Source: Microbacterium invictum
GTDB taxonomy: Bacteria; Actinomycetota; Actinomycetes; Actinomycetales; Microbacteriaceae
DNA length: 64,000 nucleotides
Assembly: GCF_034421375.1 (NCBI RefSeq)
Contig: NZ_CP139779.1
Coordinates: forward strand, 3,348,001-3,412,000
Direction of reading: 5' to 3'
Positions within the stretch are counted from its first letter, which is position 1. Each line of letters opens with the position of its first letter. Positions 53,137 to 61,104 of the stretch are shown piece after piece. Made by a program: the position numbers and the translations under genes. Under the pieces are notes generated by a model. That model worked only from the letters and a program-made list of their open reading frames with translations. It had not been told where the DNA came from and searched no databases.

Positions 53137-53253
53137 ATGACACTCCTCATCCTTCTCGCCGCCGCCTCCGTGTGGGGCATCGTCGCGTCCGTCGTCGCGG
53201 TGCGCCGCGACGGATACGGGCGCGTGCCGACCGATCTCACTCGGCGACCGTGA
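53137..53253 (+). CDS. Small membrane protein (38 aa)
   Basis: This short gene encodes 38 residues: one helix (TLLILLAAASVWGIVASVVA) and a cytosolic tail RRDGYGRVPTDLTRRP. Small proteins with a helix and an RRDGYGR-like tail recur in Microbacteriaceae as far as I recall, though I cannot check that here. It has a -10 box at leaderless spacing. It lies between the GlxA-type regulator and a membrane protein gene, so it could be a target of that regulator. Confidence 0.62.
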   Translation: MTLLILLAAASVWGIVASVVAVRRDGYGRVPTDLTRRP

Positions 53254-53256
53254 CCC

Positions 53257-53262
53257 TAGACT
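53257..53262 (+). promoter_or_regulatory. -10 element for the Pro-rich membrane protein gene
   Basis: TAGACT lies 26 nt before GTG 53289, giving a short leader of about 20 nt with a CGAGG ribosome site. It shows that leadered promoters with the same hexamer also occur here. Confidence 0.5.
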
Positions 53263-53288
53263 CGGTACCTCGACGAGACGAGGTCGCC

Positions 53289-53732
53289 GTGTCCCACCCC
53301 ACTCCCGCTGAGCCCGCGCCGATGCCCGGTGCGCACAATCCCGCCCCGGCGGCGGCCTTCGCCCCGCCGCCCGGTTATGCACCCGCGGGTACCGCTCCGG
53401 CGCCCGACCGCGCTCGCGGCGGCAGGAACCCGTGGGGTGTGGCGGCGATCATCTCGGCCGCCGTCCTCGTGCTGCTGCTCGTGCTGCAGCTGTTCGTACA
53501 GGTGGGCATCCTCCTGTCGCAGACCTACGACCTCTTCGGGCCGATCACCGGCCTCCTCGGCATCGTCGAGGGGCTCGTCGCCCTCGTCACCGTCATCCTG
53601 GGCCTGGTCGGTCTCTTCCGGCGCGACCGATCCCCGCTCCTCGCGGCGATCGCGCTCGGCGCCGGTGGCTTTGCCCTCGTGAGCGCGGTGCTGTGGAACG
53701 TGCTCTACCCGCTGATCCTCAGCGCCGCCTGA
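53289..53732 (+). CDS. Membrane protein with Pro/Ala-rich N-terminus
   Basis: The 147-residue protein has a disordered Pro/Ala-rich N-terminal region (about residues 1-45) followed by three hydrophobic segments, the DUF4190-like arrangement common in actinobacteria. No enzymatic motif is seen. The GTG at 53289 is used because of the CGAGG site. Its 3' end overlaps the GT4 gene on the other strand by 14 nt. Confidence 0.7.
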   Translation: MSHPTPAEPAPMPGAHNPAPAAAFAPPPGYAPAGTAPAPDRARGGRNPWGVAAIISAAVLVLLLVLQLFVQVGILLSQTYDLFGPITGLLGIVEGLVALVTVILGLVGLFRRDRSPLLAAIALGAGGFALVSAVLWNVLYPLILSAA

Positions 53733-54921
53733 CGCGGTCGTACACGGCCACCATCGCGGCCGTCCGCGACGACTGCCGGAACGTATCGGCGATCTCGGGC
53801 GCGGGTTGCCGCGCGCGCCCTGCGGAGATGTCGCCGACGGCGTCGCGAAGGGTCAGGGCGAACGCGTCGGGTTCGGACCCCACGCGCCACACCCCCTCCC
53901 CGAGCTCGTCGGCGATGTCGGGGTCGGCCACGATGGCCGGGGTGCCGAGCGATGCGGCCTCGAACACCGTCATCCCCTGCGTCTCGAAGCCGATCGAGCT
54001 CTGCACCACTGCATCGGCGGCAGACAGGAGTCGCAAGGTCTCGGCGTACGGCAGCCGGCCGGCGAAGGTCACCCTCGCCGCCGGGCGGCGACGCGCGACG
54101 AGCCGGCGCGCCGCGCGGGCCTGACCACCGCCGCCGATCACAGTGACGTCCGCCGCGACGCCGGAGTCGGCGAGCGCGTCGAGGAAGGGCAGCAGGCGCT
54201 TCTCGGGGCTCATCCGGCCGACCCACACGAGCCGGGGCCGCGAAGAGGCCGGCCGCAGCGGGCCGGCGGCGCCCGCGGCATCCCGCATCTCGTCGTCGAT
54301 GCCGTTCCACACCACGTCGATCTGACCCTCGGGGGAACCCCCGGGGCGGACGTGATGGGCCATGAGGCGGTGGGCGAAATGCGACGAGGGTGCGGTGACC
54401 GCCGCCGCCCGCGCGGCGAAGCGGCGGAGGTAAGCCCATCCGTCCGTGCCCGCCTCCCGCGGCTCGCGAGGCAGGATCGCCCGGCCCGCCCAGGCGTTCA
54501 GCAGCCGCAGCGCCAGGCGCGGGAACGGCGTCGTCGCCGCGATCCCGACGTCGACGCGATTGTGCATGGTGTGGACGAGCGGAAGCGCGTGGCGAGCGGC
54601 GAAGCGGTGGCCGAGGATCGCCCCCCAGAAATCTCCCTGCACGTGCACGACGTCGACCGGCGGCCGCCCGGCCATCCCCGCGTCCACGGCGCGGTCGGCG
54701 GCGCGCGTGGGCAGCGTCAACCCGTACTCGCGGTCGAGGGTCACCGGCACCGACGGCAGATCGATGGAGGCGGGGTCGTCGATCTTCCGGGCGTGCAAAC
54801 GCGGCTGGACGATCGTCACCGTGTGCCCGGCGCGCTCGAGGAACCGCCGCTGGAGCCTCATCGACACCTGCGCGCCGCCGGAGGACTCGACGTGCTGGTC
54901 GCCGAACATCACGATGTGCAC
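53719..54921 (-). CDS. GT4 family glycosyltransferase
   Basis: The 400-residue protein has a GT-B fold: the N-terminal glycine loop VESSGGAQVSMRLQRRFLER and, in the C-terminal half, LVWVGRMSPEKRLLPFLDAL (about residue 228) and a GT4 E-x7-E-like segment FETQGMTVFEAASLGTPAIV (about 318). It transfers a nucleotide-activated sugar to a lipid or glycan acceptor. It starts at GTG 54921, 10 nt after the stop of another GT4 gene; the pair probably acts in sequence on one glycolipid or wall glycan (inference). Confidence 0.9.
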   Translation of the reverse strand: MHIVMFGDQHVESSGGAQVSMRLQRRFLERAGHTVTIVQPRLHARKIDDPASIDLPSVPVTLDREYGLTLPTRAADRAVDAGMAGRPPVDVVHVQGDFWGAILGHRFAARHALPLVHTMHNRVDVGIAATTPFPRLALRLLNAWAGRAILPREPREAGTDGWAYLRRFAARAAAVTAPSSHFAHRLMAHHVRPGGSPEGQIDVVWNGIDDEMRDAAGAAGPLRPASSRPRLVWVGRMSPEKRLLPFLDALADSGVAADVTVIGGGGQARAARRLVARRRPAARVTFAGRLPYAETLRLLSAADAVVQSSIGFETQGMTVFEAASLGTPAIVADPDIADELGEGVWRVGSEPDAFALTLRDAVGDISAGRARQPAPEIADTFRQSSRTAAMVAVYDRVRRR

Positions 54922-54931
54922 GGCCGGCGCC

Positions 54932-56149
54932 TCACTGCGGGATGGGCTCGCCGCGATACAGGGCCTCGAAGGTGTCGAGGGTGCGGCCGATGTCGTGGAC
55001 GATCACGCCGTCGAGCGAGGCCTGCTGCATGCGCCGGCGCTCCTCGGGGGTGGCGGTGAGGACGGCCGTGAGCTTGTCGGCCATCTCGGCGACGTTCCCG
55101 GGCTCGAACAGGTAGCCGTTCTCACCGTCGTGCACGAGGTGCGGGAGGGCGACGGCGTTGGCCGCGACGATCGGCAGCCCCGAGGCCATCGCCTCCATGG
55201 TGGCGATGGACTGCAGCTCCGCGATCGAGGCGATCGCGAACACGCTCGCGCGCGAGTAGATGGCCCGAAGGTCTTCTTCCGAGGCGTGACCGTGGAAGGT
55301 GACGCGGTCGGCGAGCCCCAGCTGCGCCGTGAGGTTCTCGAGGTTCTTGCGCTGATCGCCGCCGCCGACGATGTCGACCGAGACGTCGAGGGCGGGGTCG
55401 AGCGTCGCGACCGCGTTCAGCAGAACGTCGATGTGCTTCTCGCTCGTGAGGCGACCGACGAAGAGCACACGGTGACGGTCGCGCGGCGCGAGGTCGGGGG
55501 CGTAGTTGGACCGGTCGATGCCGCAGCTGATCGGGATGACGTTGTGGATGTCGATCGTCGACTCGAGGAAGTCGGCGGCCCGGCGGGTCGGCGTCGTGAC
55601 GGCGCGGGTCATCTCGAACGTGCGCCGCGCGTCGGCCCACGCGAGCTTCAGCACCACCCGGTTCATCGCATCGGGCAGGGTGGTGAAGTCGAGGATGTTC
55701 TCGGCCATCACGTGGTTCGTCGCGATGATCGGGATGCCGCGCTTGCGCGCCTCGCGCGACAGACCGCGGCCGATCACGATGTGGGACTGGATGTGCACCA
55801 CATCGGGCTTGACCTCGTCGAGCACCTTGCGCGCGTAGTGCTTCGACCGCCACGGCCAGACGAAGCGCAGCCAGTCGTGCGGGGGCCAGCGCACCGAGGG
55901 CAGGCGGTGCAAGGTCATCGGCTGCCCCTCGATCACCTCGGTGTGGGCGGGGCTCCTGCGGTAGACGCTGTTAGGGGCGATGACGTGCACGTCGTGACCG
56001 CGGGTCACGAGGCCCGCGGCGAGGCGCTCGGCGAAGCGGGCGGCGCCGTTGATGTCAGGGGCGAAGGTGTCGCAGCCGATGAGCACCCGGAGCGGTCGCT
56101 TCACGGCGTCAGAGCGTGTGGGGTCATCGGGCGTCGCGGGGGTGGTCAC
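54932..56149 (-). CDS. GT4 family glycosyltransferase (glycolipid-type)
   Basis: The 405-residue protein is a GT-B enzyme: CDTFAPDINGAARFAERLAA at the N-terminus, HRVLFVGRLTSEKHIDVLLN (about residue 235) and the active-site helix AELQSIATMEAMASGLPIVA (about 318). It resembles enzymes that add sugar to diacylglycerol or phosphatidylinositol by the NHVMAENILDFTTLP segment. Acceptor is not certain. GTG 56149 is the taken start; GTG 56101 is a possible shorter one. A TAGAGT hexamer at about 56213 may be its -10 box. It is the first of two GT4 genes in tandem. Confidence 0.88.
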   Translation of the reverse strand: MTTPATPDDPTRSDAVKRPLRVLIGCDTFAPDINGAARFAERLAAGLVTRGHDVHVIAPNSVYRRSPAHTEVIEGQPMTLHRLPSVRWPPHDWLRFVWPWRSKHYARKVLDEVKPDVVHIQSHIVIGRGLSREARKRGIPIIATNHVMAENILDFTTLPDAMNRVVLKLAWADARRTFEMTRAVTTPTRRAADFLESTIDIHNVIPISCGIDRSNYAPDLAPRDRHRVLFVGRLTSEKHIDVLLNAVATLDPALDVSVDIVGGGDQRKNLENLTAQLGLADRVTFHGHASEEDLRAIYSRASVFAIASIAELQSIATMEAMASGLPIVAANAVALPHLVHDGENGYLFEPGNVAEMADKLTAVLTATPEERRRMQQASLDGVIVHDIGRTLDTFEALYRGEPIPQ

Positions 56150-56291
56150 GGGAGGTGTGCCTGTTCTCTGCGGCGGAGGATGGCGCCGCGCAGGGGCGCG
56201 CGGCGGTCCCACTCTAATCGAGGCGCGGCGTCGAACCGGGGTGCGCGACCGCAGGCGGGGGTGCGTCGAGGGTTTCCGCAGGCCGCGCGCC

Positions 56292-56297
56292 TACCCT
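56292..56297 (+). promoter_or_regulatory. Leaderless -10 element for the conserved hypothetical gene
   Basis: TACCCT is followed by GGGGGC (6 nt) and ATG at 56304. Confidence 0.62.
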
Positions 56298-56303
56298 GGG
56301 GGC

Positions 56304-56900
56304 ATGCCTCGACTTCAGGCCGACGCCTCTGCCGACCGCTGGGTTCCCGTCACCGGTTCGCTCGGACTGCGCGGGCGTCGCCATCGCAAGGCCGCGATCC
56401 GGATGCTGCTGGGTCAAGCGAATCGCGCGATGGGGGCGGAGGAGCGACCCGGCAGCCGCGGGATCGCGTGGATGATGAGCCAGGCGGCGCCGCTGCTCAT
56501 GCGTCGCGCCGACGGGCGCCTGCTGATCTGGGTGTGGAAGGCCGATCCGGAGCTCGTCGTGCTCATGGCCCAGCTGCAGGAGCTGACCCCGCAGCTGCGC
56601 GCCGCGCGGGCGATGATGCCGATCGAGTACGACGACACCGAGTCGTTCCGCAACCCCCATCTGGGCATCGGCGAGCGACTGGTGATGGCGCTCCCGCCCG
56701 AGCCGCGCACTCCCCCCTTCGCCACCTATACCTGGGACACCGGCACCCACCTCGTGACGCTCACGGCGGTGTGCTCCGACCGGGAGCGGGTGGGGACGGT
56801 CATCCCCTACGTGGATGAGGTGGCTCGCAGCATCCGTGTCATCGATGATCTGACGATCGACGGCTCTCCCGAGGTGCTGCGCATCGAGCCTCGCGGCTGA
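56304..56900 (+). CDS. Conserved hypothetical protein (198 aa)
   Basis: The 198-residue soluble protein has no recognised domain. It has a basic N-terminal third (LRGRRHRKAAIRMLLGQANR), a Met-rich middle (IAWMMSQAAPLLMRRADGRL) and a mixed beta C-terminal half with a TYTWDTGTHLVTLTAVCSD segment. It is transcribed from its own leaderless promoter and divergent from the GT4 pair. Coding is supported by codon use and the promoter spacing, not by homology. Confidence 0.65.
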   Translation: MPRLQADASADRWVPVTGSLGLRGRRHRKAAIRMLLGQANRAMGAEERPGSRGIAWMMSQAAPLLMRRADGRLLIWVWKADPELVVLMAQLQELTPQLRAARAMMPIEYDDTESFRNPHLGIGERLVMALPPEPRTPPFATYTWDTGTHLVTLTAVCSDRERVGTVIPYVDEVARSIRVIDDLTIDGSPEVLRIEPRG

Positions 56901-56958
56901 CGCGGCGCCCGTCGCCCGCAGCGCCCGGATTCTCCGGCGCACGCGGCCGCGCGCAGCG

Positions 56959-57018
56959 CGCGATCCGTCAATGGATGAGGCCCGTCGACGACGCAGACCG
57001 CCTTTGTGACGGATCGCG
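56959..57018. repeat. Inverted-repeat element (GATCCGTCA family, copy 2)
   Basis: CGCGATCCGTCA (56959-56970) and TGACGGATCGCG (57007-57018) are perfect 12-nt inverted copies with a 36-nt loop. The element abuts the decayed end of the DUF559-type pseudogene. A sister element lies at 57710. Confidence 0.85.
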
Positions 57019-57607
57019 GGCCCTGCCGCCGCGCCCGACCACCCGCGATCGCGGAGCGCGGCGCGGACGCGCTCCAACGCGGCCGAAAGACGGTCGCCTT
57101 GGTGCTCCTTGGTGACGCGGATGTCGCGCCACCCGAGAGCACCGAGGGCATCGAGTCGCTCCAGATCGTGGAAATACTGCACCGTGTCGGTGCGGTGGTC
57201 TGGCACCAGACATCGACCGGATGCACGGCAGGGAACGCCCCGATCGCCCCGAGGCGAACGGATCCCTCGACGATCTCGTGACCGCGGAACCCCGCCGCCC
57301 TCACCCTGCCAAGGGGTGACAGCGAGCTCACGTCGACGGGAGACCGCGGGTGGCCGATCACGTCGGCGCCGACCAGGGCGAGGGCAGCCAGATGACTGAA
57401 GTAGTCACCCGGTCGCAGACGGGGCAGCGCCGCGCGCACACGCTCACCGAAGGAGTGCGCTCCACCAACGGGCGCCCGCACGCCGTGGAACGGCGCATCA
57501 AGGTCACCCGAACGGAGGCGCGAGATCGTCACACCTGATGCGACAGCGACCGGAACGGCGAACGTGCGGTAAAAGATGGCCGGGGGCAAGGGTCGCGGGG
57601 ACGGCAT
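57019..57607 (-). pseudogene. Decayed DUF559-type (Vsr-like endonuclease) gene with internal deletion
   Basis: From ATG 57607 the frame encodes the N-terminal part of a DUF559/AbiEi-like protein (LDAPFHGVRAPVGGAHSFGE, DYFSHLAALALVGADVIG, AVHPVDVW). At about 57205 it jumps frame into the family's C-terminal nuclease tail (PDHRTDTVQYFHDLERLDAL and GWRDIRVTKEHQGDR). About 120 residues in the middle, including part of the nuclease core, are missing, and the normal stop is lost where the inverted-repeat element begins. The gene is therefore dead. Intact relatives resemble very-short-patch repair nucleases, of unknown role. Confidence 0.78.
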
Positions 57608-57709
57608 GGGGCAAGCGTGGCCACCCGAGGGGAGCGGATGACGCGGCATCGCACGATCGGTGGATGACTCCGGGGCACGGCCCGGTGTGCAGAAGACGTC
57701 GACCCGGCG

Positions 57710-57770
57710 CGCGACCCGTCAGAGGATGTCGCTTCTCACCCGCCGAGACAGCATCTATTGACGGGTCGCG
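57710..57770. repeat. Inverted-repeat element (GAYCCGTCA family, copy 3)
   Basis: CGCGACCCGTCA (57710-57721) and TGACGGGTCGCG (57759-57770) are perfect 12-nt inverted copies with a 37-nt loop. Arm length and loop length match the element at 56959. The loops share a GGATG at the same position. The two elements flank the DUF559-type pseudogene. Confidence 0.85.
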
Positions 57771-57826
57771 GCCGGGTGACGGGGACGGACGCGGGGGCGC
57801 GGCCGGGTGACGGGCACGCGGGGGCG
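57770..57826 (+). repeat. Short direct repeat GCGGCCGGGTGACGGG
   Basis: GCGGCCGGGTGACGGG occurs twice about 30 nt apart just after the inverted-repeat element (near 57769 and 57799), each followed by a GCGGGGGCG tract. The stretch 57608-57833 holds no gene. Confidence 0.7.
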
Positions 57827-57833
57827 TGAGCGC

Positions 57834-58391
57834 TCAGGCTGGGGCGCGAAGCGCGGCGATCACCGCCGCGACCGGCTCGACACGGGAATAGGCGCTCGCG
57901 AGCGCGGCGAGGAACGCCGCGTGCACGTCGGCTCCGCCCACTGTCGTGCCGCCGAAGGACAGATCGGGAGCGGCGCACGCGTCGGCGGCGACGGTCACCT
58001 TCCACCCGAGATCGGATGCCGCCCGGACGCTCGCGTCCACGCACATGCTCGTCATCATCCCGGCGACGACGAGCGGAGCGCCGGCATGAGCGGCGAGCGC
58101 TTCGTCGAGGCGGCCCCCGAAGAACGCATTCGGGTGGTGCTTCACGACCACGGGTTCGCCGCCCCCGGGTGCGACCCGCGGGTCGATCTCCGCTCCCGGA
58201 GTCCCTTCCTCGAGGAAGCTTCCCGCCCCGGATGCCGCATGGCGCACATGCACGACCGGGAGCCCGGCAGCGCGGAACGCCGCCAGCAGGTCCGCGGCGC
58301 GCTCCGCCGCGGCATCCGAACCCACCAGGGGGAACCGGCCCCCGGGGAAATAGTCGCGCTGGATGTCGATGAGGACGAGAACGGGAGTCAT
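57834..58391 (-). CDS. Isochorismatase family cysteine hydrolase
   Basis: The 185-residue protein has the isochorismatase/nicotinamidase fold: VLIDIQRDYFPGGRFPL with catalytic Asp (about residue 8), the Lys in VVKHHPNAFFG (about 84), and the nucleophile Cys in GMMTSMCVDASVRAASDLG (about 117). These enzymes hydrolyse amides such as nicotinamide, N-carbamoyl compounds or isochorismate; the substrate cannot be read. ATG 58391 lies 6 nt after TACGCT on the minus strand. Confidence 0.92.
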   Translation of the reverse strand: MTPVLVLIDIQRDYFPGGRFPLVGSDAAAERAADLLAAFRAAGLPVVHVRHAASGAGSFLEEGTPGAEIDPRVAPGGGEPVVVKHHPNAFFGGRLDEALAAHAGAPLVVAGMMTSMCVDASVRAASDLGWKVTVAADACAAPDLSFGGTTVGGADVHAAFLAALASAYSRVEPVAAVIAALRAPA

Positions 58392-58397
58392 CCCGCC

Positions 58398-58403
58398 AGC
58401 GTA
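58398..58403 (-). promoter_or_regulatory. Leaderless -10 element for the isochorismatase gene
   Basis: TACGCT (minus) is followed by GGCGGG (6 nt) and ATG at 58391. Confidence 0.62.
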
Positions 58404-58414
58404 GGTGCGACGCG

Positions 58415-59131
58415 TCACCGCGCGGGCGGGTCTCCGAGCTTCGCGCTCACGGCGGCGAGCTGCTGCGCGAGCTCGCGCATCTGGCCGCGCGTGGCCGGCT
58501 CGTTGTCGTCGCCGGCGGTGGCGGCCGCGCGCTCGATCACCCACGACGACACCGTCGCCGTGACGACACCGACCACGGCGATGCCTCCGCACATCAGCAG
58601 CACGGCGACGATCCGACCCCACGTGGTGACCGGGTAGAAGTCCCCGTAGCCGACCGTGGTGATGGTGACGAAGGCCCACCACACCGCGTCGCCGAAGTTC
58701 TCGATGTTCGCGCCGGGCGCTCCGCGCTCCGCCTCCAGAACAGCGAGTGCGGCGATCCAGATGAGGATCGCCGCCGCCCCGGCCCCGTAGATCGCCACCC
58801 GGCTGCGGATCGCCGAGCCCGCCGTGCGCTGCAGCGCCTGAACGACCGTCAGGGCCCGCAGCAGTCGGAGCGGTCGGAGCGCCGGGATCGCCACGACGGC
58901 GAGGTCGAACAGGTGCCCGCGGAACCACTTCCACCGCGGCTCGGCGAGGGCGAACCGCACGACGTAGTCGACGGCGAAGACCACCCAGGTGACGCCGATG
59001 ATGATGCGCGCGACGGCGTAGGCCGGCCCCTGCAGATCGGCGATCACCTGCCACGAGTACACGACGATGAAGATCACGGACGTGATGATGAGCGGCCAGT
59101 AGGTCAGCTGGTGCCACCGCTCTTGCGTCAC
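58415..59131 (-). CDS. Voltage-gated-type potassium channel
   Basis: The 238-residue protein has six hydrophobic segments and the K+ selectivity filter TTVGYGDFYPVT (about residues 165-176). A short S4-like stretch of regularly spaced Arg residues (ALRPLRLLRALTVVQALQR, about 84-102) suggests voltage sensing. A small C-terminal cytosolic coiled tail probably tetramerises. It starts at GTG 59131, 6 nt after TACTGT, so it is transcribed on its own. Confidence 0.9.
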   Translation of the reverse strand: MTQERWHQLTYWPLIITSVIFIVVYSWQVIADLQGPAYAVARIIIGVTWVVFAVDYVVRFALAEPRWKWFRGHLFDLAVVAIPALRPLRLLRALTVVQALQRTAGSAIRSRVAIYGAGAAAILIWIAALAVLEAERGAPGANIENFGDAVWWAFVTITTVGYGDFYPVTTWGRIVAVLLMCGGIAVVGVVTATVSSWVIERAAATAGDDNEPATRGQMRELAQQLAAVSAKLGDPPAR

Positions 59132-59137
59132 GGCTCG

Positions 59138-59143
59138 ACAGTA
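59138..59143 (-). promoter_or_regulatory. Leaderless -10 element for the potassium channel gene
   Basis: TACTGT (minus) is followed by CGAGCC (6 nt) and GTG at 59131. Confidence 0.62.
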
Positions 59144-59250
59144 ACGGCGTCCGCCCCGCTCCCCCGGGAGCGCACGCCGGTGGTGGCGGCGAGCGACCGA
59201 ACCCCCTACGGTCTGATCAGACGGCGATGGCGCCGAGGGAAGGAGGCGTC

Positions 59251-60633
59251 ATGCCTCGGGATCCGTGGATCGCACCCCCGACGCGTGCCGCTCACACGGC
59301 GGAGGGGAGGATCGAACGGGGACGCACGCCCCGCTCCGCCCTCGCGCATCTCGTTCCCGGCGATCGTGATCCGATGGCCGTGCTGGATGCCCAGGACGTC
59401 GACCGCGTGCCCGAGCTCGTGCCGCTGCGCACCGCACGGATGGGCGCGAGCGCGTTCGCGTTCTACCGCGGGAGCGCCGCGATCATGGCCGACGACCTGT
59501 CGCGCTGCCCGAGCACGAACATCTTCGTCGCCTCGTGCGGCGACGCGCACCTGTCGAACTTCGGTCTCTACGCCTCGCCCCAGCGGACGCTCGTGTTCGA
59601 CCTGAACGATTTCGACGAGTCGGCCTGGGCCCCCTTCGAATGGGACGTCAAGCGCCTGACCACCAGCGTCGTCATCGCCGGGCGCGCGACCTCGCGCGAC
59701 GACGCGGTGGTCGAGGATGCTGCGCGGCAGGCCGTCCGGACCTATCAGCGCGCCCTCCGCACCGGCGCGAAGCGTTCCCCCCTGGATCGATACTTCGACC
59801 ATTTCGACGCCCTCGGCGCCCACCGCTCCGTCGACGCCGAGACAGCGGCCGTCGTCGAGCGGGCCGTGCGTTCGGCGCTGAAGCGCACCGGGGCGCGCGC
59901 AGCGCGCAAGCTCACGGGCACGGACGATCACGGCCGCGCGATGATCGTGGACGATCCGCCGGTGATGACCCACCTCCCGCCCGACGCCGAGGCGCGGGCG
60001 TGGCGGGTGTTCGACGAGTACCAGTTGTCGACGGGCGTCGACATCCGGCTCCTCCTGCAGAAGTACGCCATGGCCGATGTCGCCGCGCGCGTCGTCGGAG
60101 TGGGCAGCGTCGGAACGCGGTGCCTGCTGATCGCGCTCCAGGACGGCGACGGCGACGTACTCCTGCTGCAGGGGAAGGAGGCCGGCGAGAGCGTCCTCAT
60201 CCAGTTCGGGCGCGCGCCGCAGCCTCCGGCGGTGCAGACCTTCATCGAGCACTACGGCAACGGCGGACGGGTCGTCGCGCTGCAGCGGATCCTGCAGGCG
60301 GTGTCCGACCCCTTCCTCGGGCACATCCGTCGCTCGACGACCGGCGCGCTCCGCGACTTCTACGTCCGGCAGTTCCACGACATGAAGGGCGGCTTCGACC
60401 CCGAGGTTATGGACGACGGACCGTTCCGCTGGTACGCGATGGCATGCGCGGCCGCCCTCGCCCGAGCCCACGGCCAATCCCCGGCGGTCGGGACGGCCGC
60501 GGGGTACGTCGGCGGCGGCGAGCGGTTCGCCGAGGCGATCGTCGCGTGGTCGTACGCCTACGCCGACGTGTCGTATCAGGACTGGCAGACCTTCCGCCGC
60601 CACCGCGCGATCGCAGAGGAGGCGCGCACCTAG
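59251..60633 (+). CDS. DUF2252 family protein
   Basis: The 460-residue protein matches DUF2252, an uncharacterised family distantly kinase-like. Landmarks are RMGASAFAFYRGSAAIMADD (about residue 68), SCGDAHLSNFGLYASPQRTL (about 93), VFDLNDFDESAWAPFEWDVK (about 114) and a late QFHDMKGGFDPEVM. The HGD-like CGDAHLSNFG recalls the catalytic loop of aminoglycoside phosphotransferases. Physiological role unknown. ATG 59251 is chosen over ATG 59227 because GGAAGGAGG lies just before it. It converges with hspR, overlapping by 4 nt. Confidence 0.85.
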   Translation: MPRDPWIAPPTRAAHTAEGRIERGRTPRSALAHLVPGDRDPMAVLDAQDVDRVPELVPLRTARMGASAFAFYRGSAAIMADDLSRCPSTNIFVASCGDAHLSNFGLYASPQRTLVFDLNDFDESAWAPFEWDVKRLTTSVVIAGRATSRDDAVVEDAARQAVRTYQRALRTGAKRSPLDRYFDHFDALGAHRSVDAETAAVVERAVRSALKRTGARAARKLTGTDDHGRAMIVDDPPVMTHLPPDAEARAWRVFDEYQLSTGVDIRLLLQKYAMADVAARVVGVGSVGTRCLLIALQDGDGDVLLLQGKEAGESVLIQFGRAPQPPAVQTFIEHYGNGGRVVALQRILQAVSDPFLGHIRRSTTGALRDFYVRQFHDMKGGFDPEVMDDGPFRWYAMACAAALARAHGQSPAVGTAAGYVGGGERFAEAIVAWSYAYADVSYQDWQTFRRHRAIAEEART

Positions 60634-61091
60634 GCCGACTCGTCCTCCGCCCCAGGAGAGAGCGGATGGCGCGGGCGCCACACGACCAGCTCGGTGGCGC
60701 GCCGCACGCGCGTGCCGTGGCGCAGGGTGACGACCGACCCGGTCGATCCCGCGGCGAAGACCCGGGCGCCAGGCCGCGACTGACGCTCGGCCTCGAGCTG
60801 CTGCTCGAGATCGCGCACGCGGCGCGTGAGGTCGTGCACCCGCTGTTCGAGGGAGATCAGACGCGCGATCGCGGGAAGGCTCATGCCGTCGGCCGAGAGC
60901 CGGGCGACCTCGCGCAGCTGCTCGACGTGACGGAGCGAATAGCGGCGCGAGCCGCCCTGCGTGCGGGCGGGGACGACGAGACCGAGACGGTCGTACTGAC
61001 GCAGCGTCTGCGGATGCATACCCGACAGCTCCGCCGCCGCGGCGATCGCGAAGATCGGCGCGTCGCCATCGATCTCGACGTGGTCGGTCAT
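60630..61091 (-). CDS. hspR: Heat-shock repressor HspR (MerR family)
   Basis: The 153-residue protein has a MerR-type helix-turn-helix (about residues 12-80: FAIAAAAELSGMHPQTLRQY, then RLGLVVPARTQGGSRRYS) and a short coiled coil (about 83-107). It ends in a basic tail. HspR represses the dnaK operon and clpB by binding HAIR boxes, with DnaK as corepressor. Position after dnaJ is the standard actinobacterial dnaK-grpE-dnaJ-hspR order. A HAIR box is visible before clpB at 48567. A GGAGG site precedes the ATG. Confidence 0.95.
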   Translation of the reverse strand: MTDHVEIDGDAPIFAIAAAAELSGMHPQTLRQYDRLGLVVPARTQGGSRRYSLRHVEQLREVARLSADGMSLPAIARLISLEQRVHDLTRRVRDLEQQLEAERQSRPGARVFAAGSTGSVVTLRHGTRVRRATELVVWRPRHPLSPGAEDESA

Positions 61092-61104
61092 CCGTCCTCC
61101 CGTG

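Noticed and set aside
59227..59250. Earlier ATG for the DUF2252 gene
   Set aside because: It has no ribosome site, while ATG 59251 has GGAAGGAGG at proper distance.
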